43,589 nucleotides of DNA from Candidatus Falkowiibacteriota bacterium. Its GTDB lineage: Bacteria > Patescibacteriota > Patescibacteriia > XYB2-FULL-38-15. This document shows positions 1 through 8,864 of the stretch, one piece after another. The position numbers and the translations under genes are program-made. How positions within the stretch are numbered: position 1 is the first letter of the stretch; each line of letters begins with the position of its first letter. The stretch lies in NCBI GenBank assembly GCA_016214745.1, contig JACRNW010000017.1:1-43589 (forward strand), given 5' to 3'. The notes under the pieces are model-generated. The model worked only from the letters and a program-made list of their open reading frames with translations, did no database searches and was not told where the DNA came from.

Positions 1-2687
1 CATTTTATCAAACTTTCCAAAGATTTTTTGTTCAAATCTTTTGTCTGAACTCTGGTCAAAAAATCTTCTAAATTTTTATACGGCCCGTTTTCTTTTCTTT
101 CATGAATAACGGTTTTAACTATATTTTCTCCGACATTTTTAACGGCCAAAAGTCCAAAACGAATACGCGGGCGGCCTTCAGCGAGGGAGGCGGCAACTAC
201 CGTAAAAGTGGAAAAACTTTCATTAATATCCGGCGGCAAAACTTCTAACTTCATCTGCTTACACTCTTCAACCAAAACGGCGATGCGTTCAATATCACCC
301 TGATCGGAAGTTAAAAGCGAGGCCATAAATTCGGCCGGAAAATTGGCTTTAAAATACGCCGTTTCATAAGCGATGCGGGCGTAACAGGCGGCGTGCGATC
401 TATTAAAACCATAACCGGCGAAAGGTTCAATAAAAGCAAAAACATTTTCCGCCGTTTCTTTACTGATACCGTTTTTAACGCAACCGCTGATAAATTTTTC
501 TTTTTGCTCGCCCAGGAGTTTCGCGATTTTTTTACCGACAGCTTTGCGCAAAATATCTGCTTCACCGAGCGTAAATCCGGCCAAGTCGCGGGCGATTTGT
601 AAAATTTGTTCCTGGTAAACGGCAATGCCATGCGTGGTGGAAAGTATCGGCTCCAATTTCGAATGAAGATATTTTATTTTTTTGTTAGAATTTTTTCCGG
701 CGATGAAGCTCGGTATCCAGTCCATTGGGCCCGGCCGGTACAGCGCGACCATGGCGATGATATCTTCAAAAATTGTCGGTTTCAGTTCGCGCAAATATCT
801 TTTCATCCCCGAAGATTCAAGTTGGAAAACACCGGTTGTGTCCCCTCTTCGCAAAAGCCCAAATGTTTTTTCATCCTGGGGCGGAAGATTTTCTGTATTA
901 ATTTTTTGCCCGTGAATTTTTTCAATAATTCCAATTGTATTTTCCAAAATAGTTAAATTCTTCAAACCCAGAAAGTCCATTTTTAAAAGTCCGAGGTCTT
1001 CAATCGGATGCAGGGAATACTGAGAAACAACAGTTTGGTCGCCGCTTGAAGCAAATTGCAACGGCGTATGATGATCAAGCTGCTCTTTTGTAATAACAAC
1101 ACCGCAAGCGTGAGTTGAGGCGTGACGCGCCACTCCTTCAAGTTTCAACGCCGTGTCAATTAATTTTTTCGCTCCCGGATCTTTATCGTATAATTCTTTA
1201 AATTCCAAAATATTTTTTAATGCTTCATCAAGCGTAAACATCAGAGGAATCAGTTTCGCCACCTGGTCACAAAAACTATAAGGAAAATCCAACACGCGCC
1301 CTACATCGCGAATGGCGGCGCGGGCGGCCATGGTTCCAAAAGTGATGATTTGCGCCACGTGATCACGGCCGTATTTTCCTTCAACGTATTGGATAACTTC
1401 GCCGCGGCGGGTATCGGTAAAATCCAAATCAATATCAGGCATGCTGATTCTTTCCGGATTCAAAAATCTTTCAAAAAGCAAATTATAAGTCAGCGGATCA
1501 ATATTTGTAATGTTTGTTAAATAAGACACGATTGAACCGGCCGCACTGCCGCGGCCTGGGCCGACCACAATGCCGCTTGATTTTGCCCAATTGACAAAAT
1601 CCTGAACAATTAAAAAATATGAAGCAAAACCGGTTTTATCAATCACTGACAATTCGTAATTTAATCTTTCAAGAACTTTTTCCACGCTAACACTATTTTC
1701 TCCGACAACCGTCCCCTCTTTTAATTTAAATCCGCCATCGGACTTTATAATGCCATACCGCTTTTCAAGGCCATTCTGGCACAACTCGCGGAGATAGTCA
1801 TTAGCCGTCTTCCCACCCGGGACTTCAAAATACGGCAACATTATTTTACCAAGTTCTAATTCCACATTGCACATCTCGGCAACTTTTAAAGTATTTGCGA
1901 CTGCCTCCGGCGTCTCGCTAAAATCACGCTCCATCTGCTCCGACGGTCTCATTGAATAATCCTCGCCCAGCATGCACATTCTGTCTTTATCGCTAATCTT
2001 TTTTTTGGTCTGAAGACAAAGCAAAACATCCTGCGCTTCGCCGTCTTCCGAATTTAAATAATGGATGTCGTTTGTCGCGACAAGCGGCACGCCCAACTTT
2101 TTAGAAAAATCTATCAATTCGCGATTTACAATTTTTTGTTCTTCACTTGACGGATGATGTTGCGCTTCCAAATAAAAATTTTCCGGACCAAAAAGATTCT
2201 GATATTTTAAAATTAATTCTTTAGTTTTTCCCAAATCTCCATTCAAAACCGACGCCGGAATTTCTCCTTGAAGACAGGCGGAAAGAGCAATTAATCCTTC
2301 ATGATATTTTTCCAAAACTTCCCAATCAATTCTTGGTTTATAATAAAAACCCTCCAAATGGGCAATAGTGGTTAATTTTATTAAATTTTGATAGCCGGTT
2401 TTATTTTTGGCGAGGAGCACGAGGTGATAAGGCCGTTCGTCAATTCTCGCGCGTTTATTTTGCCGGCCGTTTCTCGCAAGATATGCTTCCACTCCCAAAA
2501 TCGGTTTAATGCCGGCCGCGCGGCATTTTTGATAAAATTCAACAATCCCATACATCACGCCGTGATCGGTTAGGGCTAATGCCGGCATATTGTCTGCTTT
2601 GGCCTTGGCAATCAAATCATCAAGTTTTGCCAGACCGTCGAGCAGAGAATAATGGCTATGTGTGTGGAGATGGACAAATTTACTCAT
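1..2687 (-). CDS. dnaE: DNA polymerase III alpha subunit, 3' end cut by window edge
   Basis: Replicative polymerase catalytic subunit. I translated the minus strand from the ATG at 2687; the frame stays open to base 1, giving about 895 residues with the C-terminus missing. The N-terminus has the PHP-domain signature HLHTHSHYSLLDG. Further in are GPGRGSAAGSIVSYL and PDIDLDFTDTRRGEVIQYV, the catalytic aspartate motif of C-family polymerases, followed by HASTHACGVVI and RPGPMDWIPSFI. These are hallmark DnaE motifs, so the family is certain. The start is well fixed because the PHP motif begins within a few residues of the Met. The first visible part of the helix-hairpin-helix region is near the left edge; the OB-fold tail lies outside. 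It is the last gene seen in the leftward run and follows rmuC by about 40 bases. Confidence 0.96.
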   Translation of the reverse strand, partial: MSKFVHLHTHSHYSLLDGLAKLDDLIAKAKADNMPALALTDHGVMYGIVEFYQKCRAAGIKPILGVEAYLARNGRQNKRARIDERPYHLVLLAKNKTGYQNLIKLTTIAHLEGFYYKPRIDWEVLEKYHEGLIALSACLQGEIPASVLNGDLGKTKELILKYQNLFGPENFYLEAQHHPSSEEQKIVNRELIDFSKKLGVPLVATNDIHYLNSEDGEAQDVLLCLQTKKKISDKDRMCMLGEDYSMRPSEQMERDFSETPEAVANTLKVAEMCNVELELGKIMLPYFEVPGGKTANDYLRELCQNGLEKRYGIIKSDGGFKLKEGTVVGENSVSVEKVLERLNYELSVIDKTGFASYFLIVQDFVNWAKSSGIVVGPGRGSAAGSIVSYLTNITNIDPLTYNLLFERFLNPERISMPDIDLDFTDTRRGEVIQYVEGKYGRDHVAQIITFGTMAARAAIRDVGRVLDFPYSFCDQVAKLIPLMFTLDEALKNILEFKELYDKDPGAKKLIDTALKLEGVARHASTHACGVVITKEQLDHHTPLQFASSGDQTVVSQYSLHPIEDLGLLKMDFLGLKNLTILENTIGIIEKIHGQKINTENLPPQDEKTFGLLRRGDTTGVFQLESSGMKRYLRELKPTIFEDIIAMVALYRPGPMDWIPSFIAGKNSNKKIKYLHSKLEPILSTTHGIAVYQEQILQIARDLAGFTLGEADILRKAVGKKIAKLLGEQKEKFISGCVKNGISKETAENVFAFIEPFAGYGFNRSHAACYARIAYETAYFKANFPAEFMASLLTSDQGDIERIAVLVEECKQMKLEVLPPDINESFSTFTVVAASLAEGRPRIRFGLLAVKNVGENIVKTVIHERKENGPYKNLEDFLTRVQTKDLNKKSLESLIK

Positions 2688-2730
2688 ATAGTTAGACCTT
2701 CGTTGGGATTTTGCAGATTGAAGTACTCTC

Positions 2731-4050
2731 TTAAATTATTGAATTTTCTCTCTCCGAAGTTTCCAATACTACTCTCTCCGCCTCTGCGGCAGGAAGGTCC
2801 TGCACCTTATTTAACTTTTTTTCTATGGTTCTTGTTTTAGCAACTGCGTCTTCAATAGTATTGCCCGTTTCTTGTATTTTCTTTTGAGTTTTTTCCAATA
2901 AATCACCAAATTTTCCAAATTCAGTCTTCACGGCGCCGAGCAATGTCCAAACCTCACTTGATCTTTTTTGAATGGTTAGGGTTCTAAAGCCCATCTGGAG
3001 ACTATTTAAAATCACCTGAGCGGTTGTTGGTCCAGCAATAATAACTTTGTAGTCTCGTCGAATTTGTTCAAATAATCCAGGCCTTCTCAAAACCTCTGCA
3101 TATAGACTTTCTATTGGCACAAATAAAATACCAAAATCTGTTGTATGGGGAGGATCTAAATATTTATCTCGTATATCTTTAGCCTCAGATTTAATTCGTA
3201 CTTCAAGAGATTTACCTAATTCTTCTATCACTAATAAATTGCCTTGCTCCTGAGCCTCAACTAAACGCTGATAATCTTCAAGGGGAAATTTCGCATCTAT
3301 CGGCAACCAAACCTGTTTTACATCATCGTCATTCCCCGGCAATTTAACTGCAAACTCTACGTTTTCTCTACTGGATTTTTTAGTTTTTACATTTTTTTCG
3401 TATTGTTCGGGAGTAAGAATTTCTTCAATCAAATTTCCCAACTGTGCTTCTCCCCAAGTACCTCTAGATTTTACATTGCTTAAAACTTTCTTCAAATCGC
3501 CAACACCTAGGGCAAGTGTCTGCATTTCACCAAGCCCCTTGTGCACTGCGTCAAGGCGATCGCTAACGACTTTAAATGATTCACCAAATCTTTTTTCAAG
3601 GGTAGCGTGTAATTTTTCATCAACAGTCACGCGCATTGCCTCTAGTTTTTCACTGTTATCTTTTTGTAAAGACTCTAATTTTTTTTCTACCACCTCTCTA
3701 ACCTTATCCATCTTTCCGTCATTTTTATCAATCAATTCAGTTAGTTTTACGGAAAATCCTTCAAAATTTTTATTTTGAGCACTAGCTAATTCTGACATTC
3801 TTTTATCAAGCGAATCACCAAATCCTTTAAATAAACCCGATAATTCTTCTCGCAACCTTTTCTCTGAATCTGCAGTCTCCTTTCGACTTAAAGACATTTC
3901 ATTTTTTAATTCTCGCTCGTTTTTTTCGAAAAACAATTCAATCGTCTTGACTATTTTTTCCGTATTGTCTATTTTTCTATTTTTTAAAAATAGGCAAATC
4001 AAAAAAATTATCCCAATAGTATTTAAAATTGAAATAATTACTACTACCAT
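2731..4050 (-). CDS. rmuC: RmuC family DNA recombination protein
   Basis: A 439-residue protein with one N-terminal membrane helix (residues about 2-22), a long heptad-rich coiled coil (about 25-200), then a globular RmuC domain with SRGTWGEAQLGNLIEEILTP, LPIDAKFPLEDYQRL, DPPHTTDFGILFVPIESLYAE and QMGFRTLTIQKRSSEVW. RmuC proteins limit genome rearrangement at repeats; the domain resembles a PD-(D/E)xK nuclease fold, and the DAKFP segment fits that. Length is normal for the family. The gene lies between dnaE and a restriction-modification pair on the same strand. Its codons look more A/T-rich than those of the pheST block, which could mean it travels with the restriction genes (inference). Confidence 0.93.
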   Translation of the reverse strand: MVVVIISILNTIGIIFLICLFLKNRKIDNTEKIVKTIELFFEKNERELKNEMSLSRKETADSEKRLREELSGLFKGFGDSLDKRMSELASAQNKNFEGFSVKLTELIDKNDGKMDKVREVVEKKLESLQKDNSEKLEAMRVTVDEKLHATLEKRFGESFKVVSDRLDAVHKGLGEMQTLALGVGDLKKVLSNVKSRGTWGEAQLGNLIEEILTPEQYEKNVKTKKSSRENVEFAVKLPGNDDDVKQVWLPIDAKFPLEDYQRLVEAQEQGNLLVIEELGKSLEVRIKSEAKDIRDKYLDPPHTTDFGILFVPIESLYAEVLRRPGLFEQIRRDYKVIIAGPTTAQVILNSLQMGFRTLTIQKRSSEVWTLLGAVKTEFGKFGDLLEKTQKKIQETGNTIEDAVAKTRTIEKKLNKVQDLPAAEAERVVLETSERENSII

Positions 4051-4124
4051 GTCAGTTTTATTTTAAATTTTTAATTATTATTGAAAGTAATTTCATGGAA
4101 TTCAAAATCCCTCACAATTATCAA

Positions 4125-4904
4125 CTACCACCTCCCAAATCTTTTAGATGTTGATCCGTACATTAGAACTTTTTCATTAAAATTTTTATCAAAAGGTATT
4201 TCCTTAAACAAAAACTCCATCACTCTAGGCTTTACCATATTAAATCTTATTTCACGATAATGAACAGGACTATCATTTCTCATTTCCACTTCACCAAGAT
4301 TTTTCCCCTTATATCTTAATATAACCTTCTGCTCTGGTGTTTGTCCTTTTGATCTGGCTGATGAATTTAAAACTTCTAATTTCTCACTCATCTTTTCAAT
4401 TACATCTTTATAATAAAAAACATGAAATTTTCCTTCGTGTTTTACCGTTAGATAATCAACTTCGCCTCCATTAAACATCGCTTTATTCATAAAAGCCTTA
4501 AGTCTTATTGGCGTTCTAAGTTTTTCAGCCAACGCACGCATTTGTATCCTTAGTTTTTCTTTAGCGGGTTGTTTTTTTCTTTGATATTTCTCAAATGTAT
4601 CTGGAAATACTTTAATACAATTAATTAAAAGCTGACCCATGCCGTTCATGACTGCGAAGGCTTCGTCTGTTTCAAATCTCCCAAGCCCGTATAAAAATAT
4701 TTGCCATTTTTTCTGGCCACTCTTTACAGAGTGCGCATCCCCCGAAGGATCAATAACATCTTTTTTGGCCTTTACATCATTTTGATAATCCCTTGTTAGG
4801 CCGATCGCTAACGCAAATTCAAGCGCATCGTCATGCCCCTGTTGTCTTACTTTTCTAGCGTCTTCACTATTTAGACCTCGTTTTTTTATTCTGGCAATCG
4901 CCAT
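4125..4904 (-). CDS. Probable type II restriction endonuclease partnered with the adjacent methyltransferase
   Basis: A 259-residue soluble protein I do not recognise by family. It starts 19 bases inside the end of the methyltransferase gene, an overlap typical of a translationally coupled restriction-modification pair, and that is the main basis for the call. Residues 52-65 contain DPSGDAHSVKSGQKK. The spaced Asp (52, 56) and Lys (61, 65) could form a PD-(D/E)xK-type active site, but the match is loose. The rest is basic and rich in aromatic residues, as DNA-binding nucleases often are. No signal peptide or membrane segment is seen. The alternative is an accessory or regulatory protein of the methyltransferase. 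Confidence 0.6.
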   Translation of the reverse strand: MAIARIKKRGLNSEDARKVRQQGHDDALEFALAIGLTRDYQNDVKAKKDVIDPSGDAHSVKSGQKKWQIFLYGLGRFETDEAFAVMNGMGQLLINCIKVFPDTFEKYQRKKQPAKEKLRIQMRALAEKLRTPIRLKAFMNKAMFNGGEVDYLTVKHEGKFHVFYYKDVIEKMSEKLEVLNSSARSKGQTPEQKVILRYKGKNLGEVEMRNDSPVHYREIRFNMVKPRVMEFLFKEIPFDKNFNEKVLMYGSTSKRFGRW

Positions 4905-5851
4905 ATGATTAATTCGTGAGATTTTTTAATATATGAACCGTTATTATTTTTAAGTCTGTTTTCCCCGATTCGAGTGTCACCCTGACTAAAAGTATATTGC
5001 CACGAAGGAGTAATCATATCAAAATCTTTATACCAATCTCTAATCACAGAACAATTATTGTATGACAAAATAAAACCACCCTTATGTGATTTCAAAAAAT
5101 CTCTGAGTTTTTCATGTTTAAATCCCTTATGATGTATTGGAAAATTTCTATGAGGATACAAACCAACAAAAGTTTTACTATCGCCGTCCAGATAGTAAGG
5201 TGGGTCACAATAAATAAAATCATTTTTATGCTTTTCCATAATGTTCTCGAAAGAAGCGCATTTTACCTTCATGTTATTTAGTTCTAGATTTTTCACTTTT
5301 TCGATCATCTTCTGATAACGTTCTTTTTGTAGATATACACTCGAGGGCCACCCCAAAAAATGCGGGCCGTAAGAGGTATTATGATTAAAATAATATAACG
5401 CGGCTAAATCAAACTTATTTTTAATCACCCTTTCCCCTTTCCAGTGTAAATTCATTATATTTTTGACTCTTTTAAATTCTTCTCTCGTCGGTTTAAATTT
5501 TTTTAATCTTTTATATAACTCCTCTGGATTATTTATTTGAACATCCCAATAATTAGTTAAAATATCAAAAATATCATAACCTACAACGGGGATCCCCAAT
5601 TCTTTAGCGCAGGCAATTTCTAAAGATCCTCCACCAAAAAATGGCGAAACCAATCTTTTGATATTTTCCGGCAATAATTCAATTATCAAACCAACTGCGA
5701 GACTTTTTCCCCCCGCATATCTTAAGGGTGAACCAATATATCTTTTATATTTAGTCTTGCCGCTCGGACTTTTATATTTTTCTAAAAATATTTTTTTCCT
5801 ATCAGCTAGTTTCGTTGGCATAGCTATCGTTATCAGTTGGGTCTGCTGCAT
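4886..5851 (-). CDS. D12-class DNA adenine-N6 methyltransferase
   Basis: Transfers a methyl group from SAM to adenine in a specific DNA sequence. Motif order is X-I-IV, as in the alpha (Dam/D12) class: PLRYAGGKS at 42-50, PFFGGGSLEI (FxGxG) at 70-79, and the catalytic DPPY at 216-219. At 321 residues it is a little longer than Dam because of about 35 extra residues before motif X. The reading frame opens with ATG at 5851; a second Met at residue 11 is possible, and neither has a strong Shine-Dalgarno sequence (a weak AGAAAG lies before the first). The probable nuclease gene overlaps its 3' end. Target specificity cannot be read from the sequence. Confidence 0.9.
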   Translation of the reverse strand: MQQTQLITIAMPTKLADRKKIFLEKYKSPSGKTKYKRYIGSPLRYAGGKSLAVGLIIELLPENIKRLVSPFFGGGSLEIACAKELGIPVVGYDIFDILTNYWDVQINNPEELYKRLKKFKPTREEFKRVKNIMNLHWKGERVIKNKFDLAALYYFNHNTSYGPHFLGWPSSVYLQKERYQKMIEKVKNLELNNMKVKCASFENIMEKHKNDFIYCDPPYYLDGDSKTFVGLYPHRNFPIHHKGFKHEKLRDFLKSHKGGFILSYNNCSVIRDWYKDFDMITPSWQYTFSQGDTRIGENRLKNNNGSYIKKSHELIIWRLPE

Positions 5852-5868
5852 ATTAAGTATCTTTCTGA

Positions 5869-5897
5869 TTAATAGTGAAAATTTATCAAAAACTCAA
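5869..5897 (-). promoter_or_regulatory. Possible promoter of the restriction-modification pair
   Basis: On the minus strand TTGAGT (5892-5897) and TATTAA (5869-5874) are spaced by 17 bases and lie just upstream of the methyltransferase start. Each hexamer matches consensus at four to five of six positions. The -35 box abuts one arm of the 14-base inverted repeat at 5897-5953. Confidence 0.35.
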
Positions 5898-5953
5898 AAG
5901 TCAAAATTCCCCCTTGCCCAAATGCGAATATCTTAAATAGGAATTTTGACTTT
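5897..5953. repeat. Perfect 14-base inverted repeat upstream of the methyltransferase
   Basis: AAAGTCAAAATTCC at 5897-5910 is the exact reverse complement of 5940-5953, with 29 bases between. On the minus strand it follows the stop of the small membrane protein gene and is followed by a T-rich stretch, so it could be a long-loop terminator for that gene. It also touches the -35 box of the candidate methyltransferase promoter, so it could be an operator. Confidence 0.7.
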
Positions 5954-5978
5954 AAAACTTTCGTCTTTTATTCTATTT

Positions 5979-6260
5979 CTACTTTCGTGACTTTTTCTTC
6001 CGCTCGCCGACAAATTCAACCATTTTTTCCACGGCTTTGCCGATAAGACCCAAGTACGCCGAAGTATTTTCAAATTTTTCTTTAATTTTGTCTACGGTCT
6101 GACTGATTTTCTCCATTTTTTCCCTAAAACTCGTGATGGCTTTATTCGCCTGCCGCAGCATCATTATAACATAATACAGCATCCAAGAAATAAAAATCGT
6201 CAGCCACAAAACAGAAAAAGCAAGAACTACGTAAAGCAAATCTTTGCTTGTTTCAATCAT
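5979..6260 (-). CDS. Small membrane-anchored coiled-coil protein (DUF948-like)
   Basis: A 93-residue protein with one hydrophobic helix near the N-terminus (about residues 9-34), then a heptad-rich amphipathic segment (about 36-70) and a lysine-rich tail, KKKSRK. This matches the layout of DUF948-like proteins, small membrane-tethered coiled coils of unknown role common in monoderm bacteria. It lies 69 bases downstream of pheT on the same strand and may be co-transcribed. No catalytic motif is visible. Confidence 0.7.
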   Translation of the reverse strand: MIETSKDLLYVVLAFSVLWLTIFISWMLYYVIMMLRQANKAITSFREKMEKISQTVDKIKEKFENTSAYLGLIGKAVEKMVEFVGERKKKSRK

Positions 6261-6329
6261 ATTTCCCTACGGCCGTTGCTCCGCGATTAACAAATTGTGA
6301 ATCGCGATTTCGCGGCCGCTCCCCCTAAA

Positions 6330-8780
6330 TTAGGCACGAAGTTTTGCCCCAAATTTTTGATTTAATTTTTGAATGATTTTTTCTTCAATTTTTTTTGCTT
6401 CTTCAAGTTTCAATGTCCGCTCGTCCGAACGATAAACAATTCTGAAAGCCAAGCTCTTTTTGCCCGGCTCCATTCCCCGACCCTCATAAACATCAAAAAG
6501 TTTAACTTCTTTTACCAATCCCTTTTCCGTCTCAAAAATATTTTTTGCGACATCATCCCAAATGGTTTTTCTTAACACAATTAACGCAAGATCAAGCTCA
6601 ATCGCCGGATATTTTGGAATTGGCCGATAAATAATGTTCTCTGAATATAATTCTACCAGGTTCAGCAAATTAATGCCAAAAACACCAACTCTATGCCGCA
6701 CGCCAAAACTCTGCTGCACTGCCGGCGCGAGTTCGGTGACAATGCCGAGAGTTTTCCCGCCCGCCACGATTCTCGCGGTTCTCGCCGGGTTTGCCCAAAG
6801 AGGCGTGTCTTTCTGCCAAATTTCAAAACCATATTTAATATGCATGGCGTCAAGAATTGCCGCGACCACCTCTTTCGCTTCGTAAAAAGGCGTCTCGTTG
6901 CCTTTTTTCAAAATCATTCCCGCCAAAGATTCATCTTGCTGCGGCAGACGTTCTTTGCCCTGGCCATCTTTTTTTAATTCTCCGGGCCGGCGAAAGAAAA
7001 TTTTTCCCATTTCAAAAATTCTAACTTTTTCGGAAAAATATTGGTTCTCGGCCATATTCACGACCAGTCCCGGGATCAAACTCTGCCGTAAATGGGTCAA
7101 ATTTTTATTAATAGAATTTTTTAATTTAATGTGTTCCGCCGGATTAAATCCAAATTTTCTCAAAACTTTTTCTTCGGCGAAAGAATGGTTGTAAACTTCG
7201 GTCATCCGGAGCCCGCGCGCTAAAATATTTTTAATTACTCGTTCCACTTTTCGCGGTAAATTTTCTTCAGGCGCGGCCATATTCGCCTCCGGCATTCTAG
7301 AAGAAATATTTTCATAACCGTAAATGCGCACTATTTCTTCAACCAAATCATCGGCGATACCAATATCTTTTGTCGCCCGCCAAGTAGGAATTTTAACGCT
7401 AAGAACACCGCCCGCCTTTTTTGCTTCAAACCCCAGATCTTTCAAAATGCTTAAAACTTTCGCCGACGGAATTATCTCGCCGATTTTTTTATTTAAATAA
7501 TCAAAACTTAATTTTATCGGACCTTGATTTAATTTAAAATTTTTGACGTCAATAATTTTTCCATTTACCTTCGCCTCTGGAATAATTTTCGCGATAAGTT
7601 CAAGCGCCCGCGACATCCCGAATTCGGCGAAATTCGGATCCAAACCTTTTTCAAAACGAATTGAAGCTTCGGTCCGGAGCCCAAGCCGCATGGAAGTTTT
7701 TCTGACGCTTATAAAATCAAAATTGGCCGATTCCAAAATAATTGACGTGGTTTTATCATCAATCTCGCTCGTCGCCCCGCCCATCACGCCGGCGATAGCC
7801 ACGGGTTTCAAGGCGTCGGCAATCACAAGCATCGTGCTGTCCAGTTTTCTCTGCACACCATCAATGGTCACGATACTCTCACCATTTTTTGCCTCTCGCA
7901 CAATTATTTCCCGCGTTTTTCCGCGTTTCTTTCCGCGTTCTTCCGCTTCTACTTTTTCAAAATCAAACGCGTGAAGCGGCTGGCCGAATTCAAGCATCAC
8001 ATAATTTGTAATGTCAACAATATTATTGATGGAACGGACGCCGACCGATTCTAATCTGGCGGCAAGCCACGCGGGCGACGGCCCGATTTTTATATTTTCC
8101 ACCACTGCGCCGATATATCGCGGACACAATTTTTTATTTTGAACTTTTATTTCTAAATTAGGCCCGCCTTTTTTAATTTTACTAACTTTACCAACTTTAT
8201 AAACTTTAAATTTCTGTCCAAGAATCGCAGCTACTTCGCGGGCCATGCCGTAATGCCCCCAAAGATCACTTCTGTGCGAAAGCGACTTATTGTCAATTTC
8301 ATAAATCACGTCTTTTGTTGGCAAAATTGTGCTGACTTTCGCGCCGATTTTTGCCGCTGGATTCAAAACCAAAATGCCGGAATGAGACGGGCCAAGGCCT
8401 ATTTCATCCTCCGAGCAGATCATCCCCTCCGACACGATCCCGCGAACTTCCCTGCGTTCTAACGTCAAGCCGTTTGGCAAAGTTACGCCCGGCAGAGCCA
8501 CAACTACTTTTTGTCCGGCCGCGACATTCGGCGCGCCACAGACAATATTTAAAATTTTTCCGCCGCCAATATCAACTTTCGTCACGGAAAGCCGATCGGC
8601 ATTCGGATGTTTCTCGCGAGTTTTTACAAAACCCACAACCAATTTATCCAAAACCTCGCCGCGTTTTTCCATCCCCTCAATTTCCGTTGTCGCGAGCATT
8701 AATTTTGACGCCAACGCTTCCGGCGTAACATTTTTAGGAATACTGACAAAATCTTTTAGCCAATTTAGTGATAATTTCAT
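6330..8780 (-). CDS. pheT: Phenylalanine--tRNA ligase beta subunit
   Basis: Large subunit of the heterotetrameric enzyme that charges tRNA-Phe. It opens with MKLSLNWLKDFV, continues with an EMAP-type tRNA-binding domain (about residues 40-155, with CGAPNVAAGQKV), the B3/B4 editing domain (about 210-390, with NNIVDITNYVMLEFGQPLHAFD and RTEASIRFEKGLDP), the B5 domain, the catalytic-like core (about 490-700) and a C-terminal ferredoxin-fold anticodon-binding domain ending near KLNQKFGAKLRA. At 816 residues it is full length. It lies directly downstream of pheS, the standard order, with an 84-base spacer made of AT-rich repeats. Confidence 0.97.
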   Translation of the reverse strand: MKLSLNWLKDFVSIPKNVTPEALASKLMLATTEIEGMEKRGEVLDKLVVGFVKTREKHPNADRLSVTKVDIGGGKILNIVCGAPNVAAGQKVVVALPGVTLPNGLTLERREVRGIVSEGMICSEDEIGLGPSHSGILVLNPAAKIGAKVSTILPTKDVIYEIDNKSLSHRSDLWGHYGMAREVAAILGQKFKVYKVGKVSKIKKGGPNLEIKVQNKKLCPRYIGAVVENIKIGPSPAWLAARLESVGVRSINNIVDITNYVMLEFGQPLHAFDFEKVEAEERGKKRGKTREIIVREAKNGESIVTIDGVQRKLDSTMLVIADALKPVAIAGVMGGATSEIDDKTTSIILESANFDFISVRKTSMRLGLRTEASIRFEKGLDPNFAEFGMSRALELIAKIIPEAKVNGKIIDVKNFKLNQGPIKLSFDYLNKKIGEIIPSAKVLSILKDLGFEAKKAGGVLSVKIPTWRATKDIGIADDLVEEIVRIYGYENISSRMPEANMAAPEENLPRKVERVIKNILARGLRMTEVYNHSFAEEKVLRKFGFNPAEHIKLKNSINKNLTHLRQSLIPGLVVNMAENQYFSEKVRIFEMGKIFFRRPGELKKDGQGKERLPQQDESLAGMILKKGNETPFYEAKEVVAAILDAMHIKYGFEIWQKDTPLWANPARTARIVAGGKTLGIVTELAPAVQQSFGVRHRVGVFGINLLNLVELYSENIIYRPIPKYPAIELDLALIVLRKTIWDDVAKNIFETEKGLVKEVKLFDVYEGRGMEPGKKSLAFRIVYRSDERTLKLEEAKKIEEKIIQKLNQKFGAKLRA

Positions 8781-8784
8781 ACCT

Positions 8785-8862
8785 TATAACAACTAATTAC
8801 TAAATTACTAATTACTTAATTACACTTTTTATCAACAAGTAATTGAGTAACTGGGTAAATAA
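8785..8862. repeat. Palindromic short-word spacer, AATTAC family
   Basis: The pheS-pheT spacer consists of degenerate copies of an AATTACT-like word on the left and its complement (AGTAATT, AGTAACT) on the right, so the whole tract is an imperfect inverted repeat. A spacer of the same words lies at 13536-13590. Confidence 0.7.
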
Positions 8863-8864
8863 AA

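Noticed and set aside
2652-2840. Short plus-strand frame between dnaE and rmuC
   Set aside because: It overlaps the well-supported start of dnaE and end of rmuC and has no ribosome-binding site.
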